Source of the DNA: CAKZYD01 sp039026755
Lineage (GTDB): Bacteria; Pseudomonadota; Alphaproteobacteria; Sphingomonadales; CAKZYD01
Assembly (NCBI GenBank): GCA_039026755.1
Contig: JBCCLR010000078.1
Span: forward strand, 1 to 15,152
Reading direction: 5' to 3'
Length of the DNA: 15,152 bases
In this document: one piece after another, positions 1-7,337 of the stretch
How positions within the stretch are numbered: the stretch's first letter is position 1
How the letters are laid out: the number at the start of each line of letters is the position of its first letter
The notes under the pieces: model-generated
What the model was told of the DNA's origin: nothing
The model's database searches: none
Seen by the model: only the letters and a program-made list of their open reading frames with translations
Translations under genes and position numbers: made by a program

Positions 1-905
1 AGGCGCGAACGGTAGCAGATATCCTGGCTGATTGCGATTTGATCAAGATGGCCGCGATCAATCAGTCTTCTAATGTCTCGAAGTCGCTGGGCATCATTGG
101 GCATATCAACGTCCTCGTTCCATTTATAATAAGAGTTTTCCATTCCGAAGAGGTCAAATTCAATAACGCAGCCACTGTCGGCGAGCCTGAACAATCGATC
201 ATCGTCAAAAATTGTCCGATCGATATGGCTAATAATAACGCGCGACATATCCACCTGCCGCGCGGTTAAAAAATCGGCGACTTCTTGGGGTTGGTCGGCA
301 TTTCGGCCCGGGTGAATATTGAGCGCGGCGCCACTCTCTTGCATCGCTTCCACAGCACCCTCCATGACGCGCCTTTCAAGCTCCGTCCATGGCGTTTGGC
401 AGCCAATCTCGCCGATAATGCCGGCTTTGATGTCGGTCCCCCATGCGCCAACAAACAATTGTTCTAAGATCTCATCACGAAAATCTGCGACCGATAGATT
501 GGCGTTCTCTGGGTCTTGATACTCTTCAACATATTGGCCAGAGCCGATAACGATGTTGACATCGCTGGCCAGCGATACGGCATATAAGCCGGCTGGGTCG
601 GGCTGTAAGCCGCCGCAGCTTAGGTCTACGATTGTTCGTCCACCGTCGTTTCGCATGGCCTTCATTTCAGCGATGGCAATGTCGGTCTCATCCAATTGCA
701 AATTGCCAGGTGCATCAACTTCGCCGTAATTGATCGGCCAATGGTCTTCAATCGCAATCAGGCGCCCAAAATCACCAAGCGCGTTCCAGGCTGGGGGCCG
801 AATGTCGCAAAGCACGTGTTCATGCATCAAGGTTGGCCCCAGGTCCTCAGGATCGATGACGCCGCGCACGGTTTGGGCTTTGCCTGAAACACTGCTCCTG
901 CTCAT
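1..905 (-). CDS. Phosphotriesterase-family metallohydrolase (partial, C-terminus off the left edge)
   Basis: The minus-strand frame from ATG 905 stays open to base 1, giving 301 residues. The expected binuclear metal ligands of the phosphotriesterase (PTE) family appear in order and at family spacing: the HxH pair H28/H30 in TLMHEH, E166 in GIIGEIG, H198 in NIHPG, H227 in ISHID and D295 in ISQD. Glu at the bridging position, instead of the carboxylated Lys of true phosphotriesterases, is typical of 'phosphotriesterase-related' proteins. Members of this superfamily hydrolyse lactones, esters, amides or phosphotriesters, so the substrate cannot be named. No signal peptide is visible, which suggests a cytoplasmic enzyme. 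About 25-35 C-terminal residues should lie outside the window. The start codon overlaps the stop of the upstream DJ-1 gene (ATGA, 905-902), so the two are probably translationally coupled. The family call is firm and the substrate is open. Confidence 0.9.
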   Translation of the reverse strand, partial: MSRSSVSGKAQTVRGVIDPEDLGPTLMHEHVLCDIRPPAWNALGDFGRLIAIEDHWPINYGEVDAPGNLQLDETDIAIAEMKAMRNDGGRTIVDLSCGGLQPDPAGLYAVSLASDVNIVIGSGQYVEEYQDPENANLSVADFRDEILEQLFVGAWGTDIKAGIIGEIGCQTPWTELERRVMEGAVEAMQESGAALNIHPGRNADQPQEVADFLTARQVDMSRVIISHIDRTIFDDDRLFRLADSGCVIEFDLFGMENSYYKWNEDVDMPNDAQRLRDIRRLIDRGHLDQIAISQDICYRSR

Positions 906-1492
906 GTCTCGCCGCTCGCCGTATAGAGTTTGTGTTCTGGATAGTATTCAGCATTTTTTTGCACGATATGGGCGGCATGTTCACCCGCCATATGTGCGAT
1001 AAATGCAAGCGCCATATCAATGCCAGCTGACACACCGGCGGCCGTCCACACCTGGCCACTGTTTACATACCGTGTGTGCGCTGCGGTCACATCTGGCAGT
1101 GCGCGCAAGCGATCCATCGCTTTCCAATGGGTGGTTGCTTCACGGCCCTTAAGAAGGCCCGCCTCATGCAGGAAAAACGCCCCAGTACAAACCGATAGAA
1201 TATGCGCACCGCTGGCATAATGACGCTGTAAAAAGGTTTTGATTGGGGCGCTGTTCAGTAAGTCAAAAACCGCATACCCGCCCGGCACGAGAACAATGTG
1301 ATAGCTGCCGCTTAAATCATTGTCAGCAATAACCTTAAGGCCTTTGGCGCAGGTGACCGGTCCGGCCCGCTCGGCCACTGTAGTGATCAAGCGCGGCCCA
1401 TCAGCGTAGCTGGCCCACATGGTCAACATCTCCCATGGGCCGATGAAGTCTAGTTCCTCAGCGCCGTCGAAGATTAAAACTGCAATGGACAA
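902..1492 (-). CDS. DJ-1/PfpI family protein, isonitrile-hydratase-like
   Basis: A 196-residue single-domain protein with the class I glutamine amidotransferase-like (DJ-1/PfpI) fold. The N-terminal strand IAVLIFDG leads to LDFIGPWE (D15). The nucleophile elbow LSVCTGAFFL has Cys102 followed by Thr103, then the family stretch ATTHWKAMDRL and the late motif TAAGVSAGIDMAL. This pattern matches the cyclohexyl-isocyanide hydratase (InhA-like) and GlxA-like branch better than DJ-1 chaperones or PfpI proteases, and D15, C102 and T103 fit residues important in isonitrile hydratase. Many relatives are uncharacterised, so isonitrile hydration is only a possibility. The start is TTG at 1492: an in-frame TGA lies a few codons upstream, AAGGTG sits 7 nt before the TTG, and the next internal Met would remove the first core strand. 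It follows the AraC gene after 41 nt and overlaps the metallohydrolase by ATGA. Confidence 0.85.
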   Translation of the reverse strand: MSIAVLIFDGAEELDFIGPWEMLTMWASYADGPRLITTVAERAGPVTCAKGLKVIADNDLSGSYHIVLVPGGYAVFDLLNSAPIKTFLQRHYASGAHILSVCTGAFFLHEAGLLKGREATTHWKAMDRLRALPDVTAAHTRYVNSGQVWTAAGVSAGIDMALAFIAHMAGEHAAHIVQKNAEYYPEHKLYTASGET

Positions 1493-1533
1493 GACGGTGC
1501 ACCTTTTTGCTGTGCTGGATCATCGCGAACACT

Positions 1534-2343
1534 TTAGTGTGTCGGAGCAGTATAGACTTGTACACAGCTGTCACCGCGAAAACGTGATGGCGCCAAGCCT
1601 AAGGACTTTTGAAATGTCCGGCAAAAATGTGCTGAATCTGAAAAACCACTGGCATATGCAATGGTTGTTAGCGTGTCTTGCCCGGACAGCAGGCGCAGCG
1701 CCTCCTTAGTTTTGCGCCAAATCAGGAAACTGCGCAGAGACAGGCCAATTTCTTCGGTGAATAAGTGTGACAAGCGCCCAGCGGATAAGCGCACTGTCTC
1801 CAGTAGCGATTGAAAACAATAATCTTCGGGTGCTTGGCCTAAAATGATATCAAGGATATGCGTCATGCGTACATCTTGTTTTGGCGCTTGACCAAGATAA
1901 GCCTGCGTTTGGTCAATAACGCAGTCAAACACGGCTTCGGCAGATTTCAGGTCTGGTGCAGCACCATGGCAGAGGCTTTGTGCAGCATCAAAATAAGGGT
2001 GTTTTTTGCCACCAAGCGCTTTGACGCCGCCGCAATCATCCAGCGATTCGAACATTCGATAAGATGCATGTGAGGGTTCAACATGCAGTGCAGCAAAGGG
2101 TGTATCTTTTACAAATAGACTGCGTTCCACACGCGGCCCCACAATAATCGCACTGGATACATAGCTGTTGTCGCGCGTTTCAAGGCGCATTGGTTGGCCA
2201 GGCGGAGACAACAAGATCACGCCTGGATGGCGGCGCGTGCGAAGCGACGTTGCCTGTTGTGCTCGGTAAATAAACCCGTGTTCAAAAGCTAGAAGCTGTT
2301 TGTCAGTCGGCAAAGTTTGAGCTGTTTTATCCATGTCATGCAT
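1534..2343 (-). CDS. AraC family transcriptional regulator
   Basis: A 269-residue protein with a C-terminal AraC/XylS DNA-binding domain made of two helix-turn-helix units (about residues 176-203 and 224-248). The family signature runs across 228-256, including IAYASGFSDSAHFCRTFQ and the terminal LGLAPSRFR. Residues 15-150 form a poorly conserved N-terminal domain, presumably for effector binding, that I cannot assign further. I chose ATG 2343 because GGAGG (2357-2353) lies 9 nt upstream. An upstream in-frame TTG at 2370 would place that GGAGG inside the coding region, and ATG 2334 is a weaker alternative. The gene leads a minus-strand operon with the DJ-1 and metallohydrolase genes and is divergent from the MaoC/acyl-CoA ligase operon, so it is the natural candidate to control one or both. 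That regulation is inferred from gene order. Confidence 0.9.
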   Translation of the reverse strand: MHDMDKTAQTLPTDKQLLAFEHGFIYRAQQATSLRTRRHPGVILLSPPGQPMRLETRDNSYVSSAIIVGPRVERSLFVKDTPFAALHVEPSHASYRMFESLDDCGGVKALGGKKHPYFDAAQSLCHGAAPDLKSAEAVFDCVIDQTQAYLGQAPKQDVRMTHILDIILGQAPEDYCFQSLLETVRLSAGRLSHLFTEEIGLSLRSFLIWRKTKEALRLLSGQDTLTTIAYASGFSDSAHFCRTFQKSLGLAPSRFRGDSCVQVYTAPTH

Positions 2344-2464
2344 ATCTTGTCTCCTCCGTCCTAACTCCAACTAACATTTTTTACTCATCAGTCAAAAATA
2401 TTTTTTTACACATCGGTTAATCAATGGCATGCTGTTTCAAGAACAAGAGTTAAGGACGTGATAG
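2344..2464. promoter_or_regulatory. Divergent promoter region between the AraC operon and the MaoC operon
   Basis: This short AT-rich intergenic stretch must hold start signals for both directions. Near its centre is a perfect 12-bp palindrome, AAAAATATTTTT (2394-2405). On the minus strand, TTGACT (2395-2390) followed 16 nt later by TAGTTG (2373-2368) is a plausible but imperfect promoter for the regulator gene. On the plus strand, TTTACA (2405-2410) and CATGCT, 17 nt further on, form a weaker pair. A clear Shine-Dalgarno for the regulator, GGAGG, lies on the minus strand at 2357-2353. The promoters are my reading from consensus only. AraC-type operators are degenerate and I could not define one. 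Confidence 0.45.
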
Positions 2465-2503
2465 ATGTGCGTTACCGACTGCTCGGATACACAGGAGGCG
2501 TAA
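2465..2503 (+). CDS. Possible 12-codon leader ORF upstream of the MaoC gene
   Basis: ATG 2465 begins a 12-codon frame (MCVTDCSDTQEA) that ends with TAA at 2501-2503, two bases before the GTG start of the MaoC gene at 2506. It has its own well-spaced Shine-Dalgarno, AAGGA at 2452-2456, 8 nt before the ATG. The strong Shine-Dalgarno of the MaoC gene (2493-2498) lies inside its last codons. Translation of the mini-ORF would therefore deliver ribosomes to the next start or could mask it. No run of regulatory codons typical of attenuators is present, and no homologous peptide is recognised. It may be chance, or the remnant of a shifted upstream start. Confidence 0.3.
   Translation: MCVTDCSDTQEA
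2493..2498 (+). promoter_or_regulatory. Ribosome binding site AGGAGG for the MaoC gene
   Basis: AGGAGG is a near-perfect anti-16S match, 7 nt before GTG 2506. It decides the start of the MaoC gene in favour of this GTG over an in-frame GTG at 2458, which has no usable site because AAGGA ends only one base before it. It is the strongest ribosome binding site I see in the window. Confidence 0.75.
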
Positions 2504-2505
2504 TC

Positions 2506-3015
2506 GTGCCGAACACACTATGCGAGACCGATTTAATTAAAGGCGATTGTCTTGGCAGGTCGCCTTGGCTTCTTGTGGATCAAGATATGATAGACAGCTT
2601 TGGGACAGCGACGCGTGATGTTGAGCCGTTGCACATGGATCCCGAATGGTGCCTGGATAACAGCCCTTATGGCAAACCGATTGCTTATGGATTCCAGACA
2701 ATGTCGCTGCTTACGCATTTGTTCCACACGGCGACAGGCGGGCTATTTTCTGGCGGAGAGGCGACGCAAGACTTCCCCTTGAACTATGGTTTCAATAATT
2801 TGCGACTTTTGTCTCCGGTGACCGTTGGTAGTGAGATACAGGGAACCTTTATTTTGAGTGATATGGAACAGCGCAACAGCGGCGAACTGCTTGTTACTGT
2901 TGCAGCGACGATATCGATCAAAGGCAAGGCCAAGCCTGCTTTGATTGCAGATTGGCTTATGATGTGGGTGACAGATGAAGGGCGCCAATCGGTAATGCGT
3001 GCGACGCATGCCTGA
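2506..3015 (+). CDS. MaoC-like (R)-specific hydratase/dehydratase (hot-dog fold)
   Basis: A 169-residue protein of the MaoC/NodN-like hot-dog family. The hydratase core reads TATRDVEPLHMD, with the catalytic-type Asp38 and His43, followed by SPYGKPIAYGFQTMSLL, the usual helix and turn of these enzymes. The length suits a single-domain family member. MaoC enzymes add or remove water on enoyl-/3-hydroxyacyl-CoA, and some act on branched or small acyl-CoAs, so this one could process the product of the ligase encoded immediately downstream. The GTG start at 2506 is chosen on its AGGAGG site; 16 more codons would be in frame back to GTG 2458. Its 3' end overlaps the ligase gene by 8 nt, which implies coupled translation. 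The family assignment is good, and the exact acyl substrate is unknown. Confidence 0.85.
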   Translation: MPNTLCETDLIKGDCLGRSPWLLVDQDMIDSFGTATRDVEPLHMDPEWCLDNSPYGKPIAYGFQTMSLLTHLFHTATGGLFSGGEATQDFPLNYGFNNLRLLSPVTVGSEIQGTFILSDMEQRNSGELLVTVAATISIKGKAKPALIADWLMMWVTDEGRQSVMRATHA

Positions 3016-4516
3016 CGCAAATCCACTATCATCGATTTTGGCGGAGCCCTTTGCGCCAGACTTGCCAACGCTATGGGCATATTTAGAGCATCACGCAGGC
3101 GCGAAGCCAAATGCGCAAGCTGTTATTGATGGGCAAACGCGCTGGACTTGGGCAATGCTGCAAGCGCGCGCTTCAGAATATGCAGATGGACTTGTCAGAT
3201 ATGGCGCCGGGCAGGGCGATACCATCGCTATGCTGTCGCATTCCAATGCCGAATTTCTTGCGTGCTTTCTCGGCACTGTGCGTATTGGCGCAACATGGCT
3301 TGGTCTCAACCCAAAACACACCGATGAAGAGCTCCTTTATGTGCTTGGTCAGGCAAAACCCAAACTCATTATTGGCTATCGCACGCTTGCTGATCGCAAC
3401 TATGAAACGGCGCTTAGCCATGACGCACTGTTCCTGGATGACACGGCCGCGCGCAGCGCTTTTTTCGCCTCGGCTGAACCTGTCGAGTGGCCTACGGAAG
3501 ATGCCTCCCAGCCGGCATTCATGGTCTTTACTTCTGGATCAAGTGGCCAGCCCAAAGCGGCGCTTTTGTCCCAATATGGGTTGATCCAGGCAGCGCAAAA
3601 CCGCATCCGGGCCTGGCAGCACGATGGCTGGCGCACTTTGGTTAACTTGCCGATTAATCACATTGGCGCGGTTGGCGATTTATGCTGCACTGTTCTCCTA
3701 GCAGGCGGCGCCTATGCGTTTATGGAGCGCTTTGATGCGGCCGGTAGCCTTGATATGATTGAGCGCGAAAAGCTTACATTGTGGTTTCAAGTGCCGACGC
3801 AATTACAGCTCTCTTTGGCAACAGAGCAGGCTGAAACAGCGGACTTATCCTCCTTAAAGGCCGTTGTGTGGTCCGGCGCGCCAGCGTCATTAGGGTTGGT
3901 TGAAGAGCTGCGCCGCAGATTTCCAGGAATGCTCGCGACCGATTACTCTATGACTGAAAGTATTGGCGCGATCAGTATGACGCCGCTGATGAATGACCTG
4001 GACACCTTGACCAAAACGGCGGGTTGGCCCGTTCCGGGACGCAATGTGCGCCTATGCGCCGATGAGATTTGCATTCAAGATGACGCGATCTTCAGCGGCT
4101 ATCTCAACGCGCCCAATACAGACGCGTTTGATGCAAACGGCGCATTCAAAACAGGTGATTTAGGAAAGCTTGATGAAGCCGGCCGTCTGACCATCACGGG
4201 CCGCGCCAAAGATATGTTTAAGTCAGGCGGGTACAATGTTTATCCGCGTGAAGTTGAACAAGTGCTTGAGGGGCATGAGGCTGTGGCAATGGCCGCTGTT
4301 GTTGCGGCGAAAGATCCGGTATTTGGCGAAGTTGGCCATGCTTATATTTTGCCATCTCGCGCGGCGCAGCCGACCGACCAAATGCTCAGTGATTTTGCCC
4401 GCACGAAACTGGCAAATTACAAAGTCCCTAAAAAGATCACTATTTCCGCTGATTTGCCGCTGTTGCCGATTGGCAAGATCGATAAAAAAGCGCTCAAGGC
4501 GAGCGTGCGGTCATGA
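3008..4516 (+). CDS. AMP-dependent acyl-CoA synthetase/ligase
   Basis: A 502-residue member of the ANL adenylating superfamily, at normal length. The signatures are in order: the phosphate-binding loop TSGSSGQPK (175-183), aromatic motif DYSMTE (312-317), TGD (382-384), hinge GRAKD (398-402) with SGGYNVYPREVE just after, and the C-terminal catalytic lysine in PIGKIDKK (K490). These support ATP-dependent adenylation of a carboxylic acid followed by CoA transfer. In place of the usual Gly after the loop lysine there is Ala (PKAALLS), a mild variation. The substrate could be a fatty, aromatic or short branched acid. ATG 3008 is inside the end of the MaoC gene; GTG 2999 is an in-frame alternative with no better binding site. 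The stop overlaps the MFS start (ATGA, 4513-4516), so MaoC, ligase and transporter form one translationally linked unit. Confidence 0.92.
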   Translation: MPDANPLSSILAEPFAPDLPTLWAYLEHHAGAKPNAQAVIDGQTRWTWAMLQARASEYADGLVRYGAGQGDTIAMLSHSNAEFLACFLGTVRIGATWLGLNPKHTDEELLYVLGQAKPKLIIGYRTLADRNYETALSHDALFLDDTAARSAFFASAEPVEWPTEDASQPAFMVFTSGSSGQPKAALLSQYGLIQAAQNRIRAWQHDGWRTLVNLPINHIGAVGDLCCTVLLAGGAYAFMERFDAAGSLDMIEREKLTLWFQVPTQLQLSLATEQAETADLSSLKAVVWSGAPASLGLVEELRRRFPGMLATDYSMTESIGAISMTPLMNDLDTLTKTAGWPVPGRNVRLCADEICIQDDAIFSGYLNAPNTDAFDANGAFKTGDLGKLDEAGRLTITGRAKDMFKSGGYNVYPREVEQVLEGHEAVAMAAVVAAKDPVFGEVGHAYILPSRAAQPTDQMLSDFARTKLANYKVPKKITISADLPLLPIGKIDKKALKASVRS

Positions 4517-5784
4517 CCGGCGCGCGCTACACACTCTGGCTCCTGATGGCGGTCTATACGTTTAGCATCTTAGACCGCCAGATTATCTCCATCCTTGCCG
4601 AAGACATTAAGGCGGATCTTCGCCTCTCCGATACTCAGCTGGGGCTGTTAACCGGGCTGGCGTTCGCACTATTTTACGCAACGTTAGGCATCCCGATTGC
4701 ACGGCTTGCCGAGCGTCGTAGCCGAACTCTCATCATTGCTGTATGCCTGACGTTGTGGAGCGTGATGACGGTGGCGGCTGGTATGGCGCGCAGCTTTGCC
4801 CATCTGGCGCTGGCGCGCATTGGTGTTGGCGTTGGTGAAGCTGGCGCTATGCCTGCCAGCCATTCCCTTATAGCCGATCGTTTTGCACCCGAAGAACGCT
4901 CTAGCGCCATGGCAGTTTTTCAACTCGGCGTGCCAGCTGGCGTGCTGTTCGGCTTTCTTATTGGCGGCTGGGTCAACGCTTGGCTTGGGTGGCGCGAGAC
5001 GCTTATTGTCGTCGGCGTGCCTGGCATTGTTCTAGCTGCAATCGTCTATTTGACTGTAAAAGAGCCAGCACGGCGCACTGCTGCTGCTTTAGAAAGCACC
5101 TTTTTTGCTGACCTAAAGCGCCTGTGGAGTATTCCGACGTATCGCTATCTGACGGCTGCATCCACCTTCGCGTCCATGGGCGGATATGCAGTGCTCAGTT
5201 GGACGCCGCCGCTCTTACTGCGGGAGTATCAGTTGACGACGGCGGTTGTTGGTACGGCGCTCGCGCTGCTGAATGGGATCATTGGCGGATTGGGCACGTT
5301 CGGCGGCGGCGCGCTGGGAGATCGAGCGGCGCGCCGTGACCCGAAAGGTCCATTTAAAGTCGCAGCGCTCGCAACTGTGCTGTCTGGTCCGCTCTTTCTG
5401 ATGGCCTTCCTCGCCACAAGCTACGTGATGACGCTTGTTTTCTTGGGCTGTGCCTTTTTGTTTTATCTGTCTTGGATGGGGCCGCATTGGGCCATGGTGC
5501 AATCTGTGGCGCCGCAAGGGACGCGCGCGACAGCAAGTGCCTTTATCTTGTTCATCTTAAATCTTGTTGGCCTTGGCCTCGGGCCGCTGGGAATTGGCAT
5601 TATAAGTGATGCGTTCGCGGCAGCCGGTTTGGATGCACCGCTACGCAGTGCCATGATTGTCGGGACGATAACATTCCCACTTTCAGCTCTGTTTTTCTAT
5701 CTCGCCGGACGGTCCTACGCCGAAAATCCAGTAAGCGATACGGCTGCTAGGAAGGGTGAGGGCGAACCGATCTCTGCACATTAA
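4513..5784 (+). CDS. MFS transporter, spinster-like
   Basis: A 423-residue polytopic inner-membrane protein of the major facilitator superfamily. The N-terminal stretch ILDRQIISILAEDIKADL, then LSDTQLGLLTGLAFALFY and LGIPIARLAERR, is typical of the spinster-like branch that is abundant in sphingomonads and relatives. LGIPIARLAERR sits at the motif A loop after TM2. Hydrophobic segments follow at about residues 72-92, 132-158, 162-182, 211-230, 244-266, 283-303, 305-320, 340-365 and 378-398, consistent with 12 passes. Its ATG overlaps the ligase stop by 4 nt, and ornithine cyclodeaminase follows after 13 nt. The transporter therefore probably takes up the substrate of this pathway or expels a product. 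Direction and substrate cannot be read from the sequence. Confidence 0.9.
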   Translation: MTGARYTLWLLMAVYTFSILDRQIISILAEDIKADLRLSDTQLGLLTGLAFALFYATLGIPIARLAERRSRTLIIAVCLTLWSVMTVAAGMARSFAHLALARIGVGVGEAGAMPASHSLIADRFAPEERSSAMAVFQLGVPAGVLFGFLIGGWVNAWLGWRETLIVVGVPGIVLAAIVYLTVKEPARRTAAALESTFFADLKRLWSIPTYRYLTAASTFASMGGYAVLSWTPPLLLREYQLTTAVVGTALALLNGIIGGLGTFGGGALGDRAARRDPKGPFKVAALATVLSGPLFLMAFLATSYVMTLVFLGCAFLFYLSWMGPHWAMVQSVAPQGTRATASAFILFILNLVGLGLGPLGIGIISDAFAAAGLDAPLRSAMIVGTITFPLSALFFYLAGRSYAENPVSDTAARKGEGEPISAH

Positions 5785-5797
5785 CGAGGAACACACT

Positions 5798-6850
5798 ATG
5801 AGCGCAATCCCACTCGAACGGCATTCGGGCAGCATACCTTTTGTGAGTGTTCATAATATGCTTCGGGTACTGCGCAAAATCGGTGTTGAGACTTTTGTAA
5901 CCGAGCTTGCGAGCGTGATCGAAGAGGACTACGCGCGCTGGGAGTGTTTTGATAAATCGCCGCGCCATGCAGTGCATTGCCCTGAGGGCGTTGTTGAGTT
6001 GATGCCGGCCTCAGACAGCTCTCAATACGCGTTTAAATATGTCAACGGCCACCCTCTCAATACCAAGCGCGGTTTGCAGACTGTCTGCGCCTTCGGTTTG
6101 CTGGCAGATATTGAAACAGGCTATCCGATATTGCTGTCAGAAATGACGCTGCTGACTGCTCTGCGTACCGCGTCTATGTCGGCTCTTGCCGCCAAGCACT
6201 TAGCGCCGAGGGATGCAGCGGCAATGGCGCTTATTGGAAATGGCGCACAATCCGAATTTCAAGCACTTGCATTTAGGGGCGTGCTCGGCGTGCAGCGTCT
6301 TAAGCTCTTCGATGTTGATATCACTGCAACGCACAAGTGTTTTGAAAACCTTTGGCGCCTGGGTTTTGAGGTTGAGATGTGCGGCTCAGCATGTGAAGCC
6401 ATTGAGGGCGTGGACATTATTACAACAGCAACCGCAGACAAAAAGAACGCCACCATATTGAGTGAAAACATGGTTGGGCCCGGCCAATATGTAAATGCCG
6501 TCGGTGGTGATTGCCCGGGCAAGACCGAACTCGATACGAAGCTGCTGCGTAAGAGTGACCTTTATGTCGAATATGAGCCTCAGACCCGCATTGAAGGCGA
6601 CATTCAGCAGCTTTCGCAAGATCACCCCGTGACGGAGCTTTGGCGGGTGATTGCTGGCCAAATCGCAGCTCCACGCGACAAAAGGCGGACAACGATTTTT
6701 GATTCTGTTGGCTTTGCGATCCAGGATCTATCGGCGCTGCGCTATCTTTATTCGAAAACCATCGACGGTGATTTCGTCGAGATGATTGGCCTCATTCCAG
6801 ATCCAGACGATCCGCGTGATCTGTTTGGGATGATTGAAAAGGCCGCCTGA
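5798..6850 (+). CDS. Ornithine cyclodeaminase
   Basis: A 350-residue protein of the ornithine cyclodeaminase/mu-crystallin family, the length of the Pseudomonas putida enzyme as I remember it. Landmarks are VELMPASD (66-73), AFKYVNGHP (78-86) with the substrate-binding Lys80, the NAD-binding loop IGNGAQSEFQALAF (146-159) followed by acidic FDVD (171-174), and GGDCPGKTEL (236-245), where Asp238 matches the catalytic acid/base. EYEPQTRIEG and FDSVGFA continue the match to true ornithine cyclodeaminases rather than ketimine reductases or alanine dehydrogenases. The expected reaction is NAD-assisted conversion of L-ornithine to L-proline with loss of ammonia. ATG 5798 is chosen because GAGGA (5786-5790) precedes it by 7 nt; an in-frame upstream extension overlaps the MFS gene without such a site. 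It closes the MaoC operon. No hairpin with a T-tract is visible after it. Confidence 0.93.
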   Translation: MSAIPLERHSGSIPFVSVHNMLRVLRKIGVETFVTELASVIEEDYARWECFDKSPRHAVHCPEGVVELMPASDSSQYAFKYVNGHPLNTKRGLQTVCAFGLLADIETGYPILLSEMTLLTALRTASMSALAAKHLAPRDAAAMALIGNGAQSEFQALAFRGVLGVQRLKLFDVDITATHKCFENLWRLGFEVEMCGSACEAIEGVDIITTATADKKNATILSENMVGPGQYVNAVGGDCPGKTELDTKLLRKSDLYVEYEPQTRIEGDIQQLSQDHPVTELWRVIAGQIAAPRDKRRTTIFDSVGFAIQDLSALRYLYSKTIDGDFVEMIGLIPDPDDPRDLFGMIEKAA

Positions 6851-7337
6851 GGGCATTCAAACTGCCTCCCAAATGAGACGCTGGCGTGTTCCTCTTTGCC
6901 AATCCGCGCAATGATATTCTGAAACTGCTTCAAGCGGTCTCGAACGCTTCGGCTAGGCACACATTTGGATGGCGACAGAACATGTCAATAGCTGGCCAGT
7001 CTTACATGTTGATCGATGCTACACGGTTATGACCTTGCATTAACGCAAGAGGTATGACGGCTTAAAAAAAACTAGATTTACCAGCGTGCAAGACGGTTGC
7101 ATGTTCGAATATTAGTGGGTCCGTGAATTCCTTTTAAAAAAACAAGTGCAGTGTTTTGGCGCCTTGAACGTCTTTGTAATTTTCACACGGGTCTTTACGT
7201 GGATCGTTTTGAACGTCAAATTCGGTGCAGCATAGGGTTGGTGCAACGACCCCAGAGGGAAGCGTCAACATAGTGCTGCGTAGAACATTAAAGAGGGCGA
7301 TACGCGAAGTCGAATGGGCGGGCCGCGTGAGATAGAG
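6851..7337. other. Intergenic region without a recognisable gene
   Basis: About 490 bp between the ornithine cyclodeaminase and the ECF sigma gene. Stop codons interrupt most frames. The longest plausible plus-strand frame (GTG 6886 to TGA 7032, 48 codons) has no ribosome binding site and no family I recognise. The part from about 7060 to 7185 is AT-rich, with two A-runs, and is the likely site of the promoter for the sigma/anti-sigma pair, but I found no convincing -35/-10 pair. A 9-bp sequence, TTGAACGTC, occurs twice (7164-7172 and 7209-7217). CTTGC and GCAAG (7034-7038 and 7045-7049) could form a small stem. Confidence 0.6.

Noticed and set aside
39..269. Plus-strand frames in the first 900 bp
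   Set aside because: They are shadows of the minus-strand metallohydrolase gene, whose catalytic motifs are intact throughout.
6849..6868. Possible terminator hairpin GGCA/TGCC after ornithine cyclodeaminase
   Set aside because: The stem is only 4 bp, extendable only with a bulge, and no T-run follows.
6748..6960. 70-codon minus-strand frame overlapping the end of ornithine cyclodeaminase
   Set aside because: It mostly mirrors the ornithine cyclodeaminase coding strand, has a GTG start without a ribosome site, and the product is not recognised.
6886..7032. 48-codon plus-strand frame (GTG start) in the gap after ornithine cyclodeaminase
   Set aside because: It has no ribosome binding site and no recognisable family, and a stop codon lies just before the GTG. 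It is too short to stand without comparative support.
7164..7217. 9-bp direct repeat TTGAACGTC
   Set aside because: Two 9-bp matches within about 490 bp are not far from chance expectation, the flanks differ, and no palindrome or promoter pair fits them.
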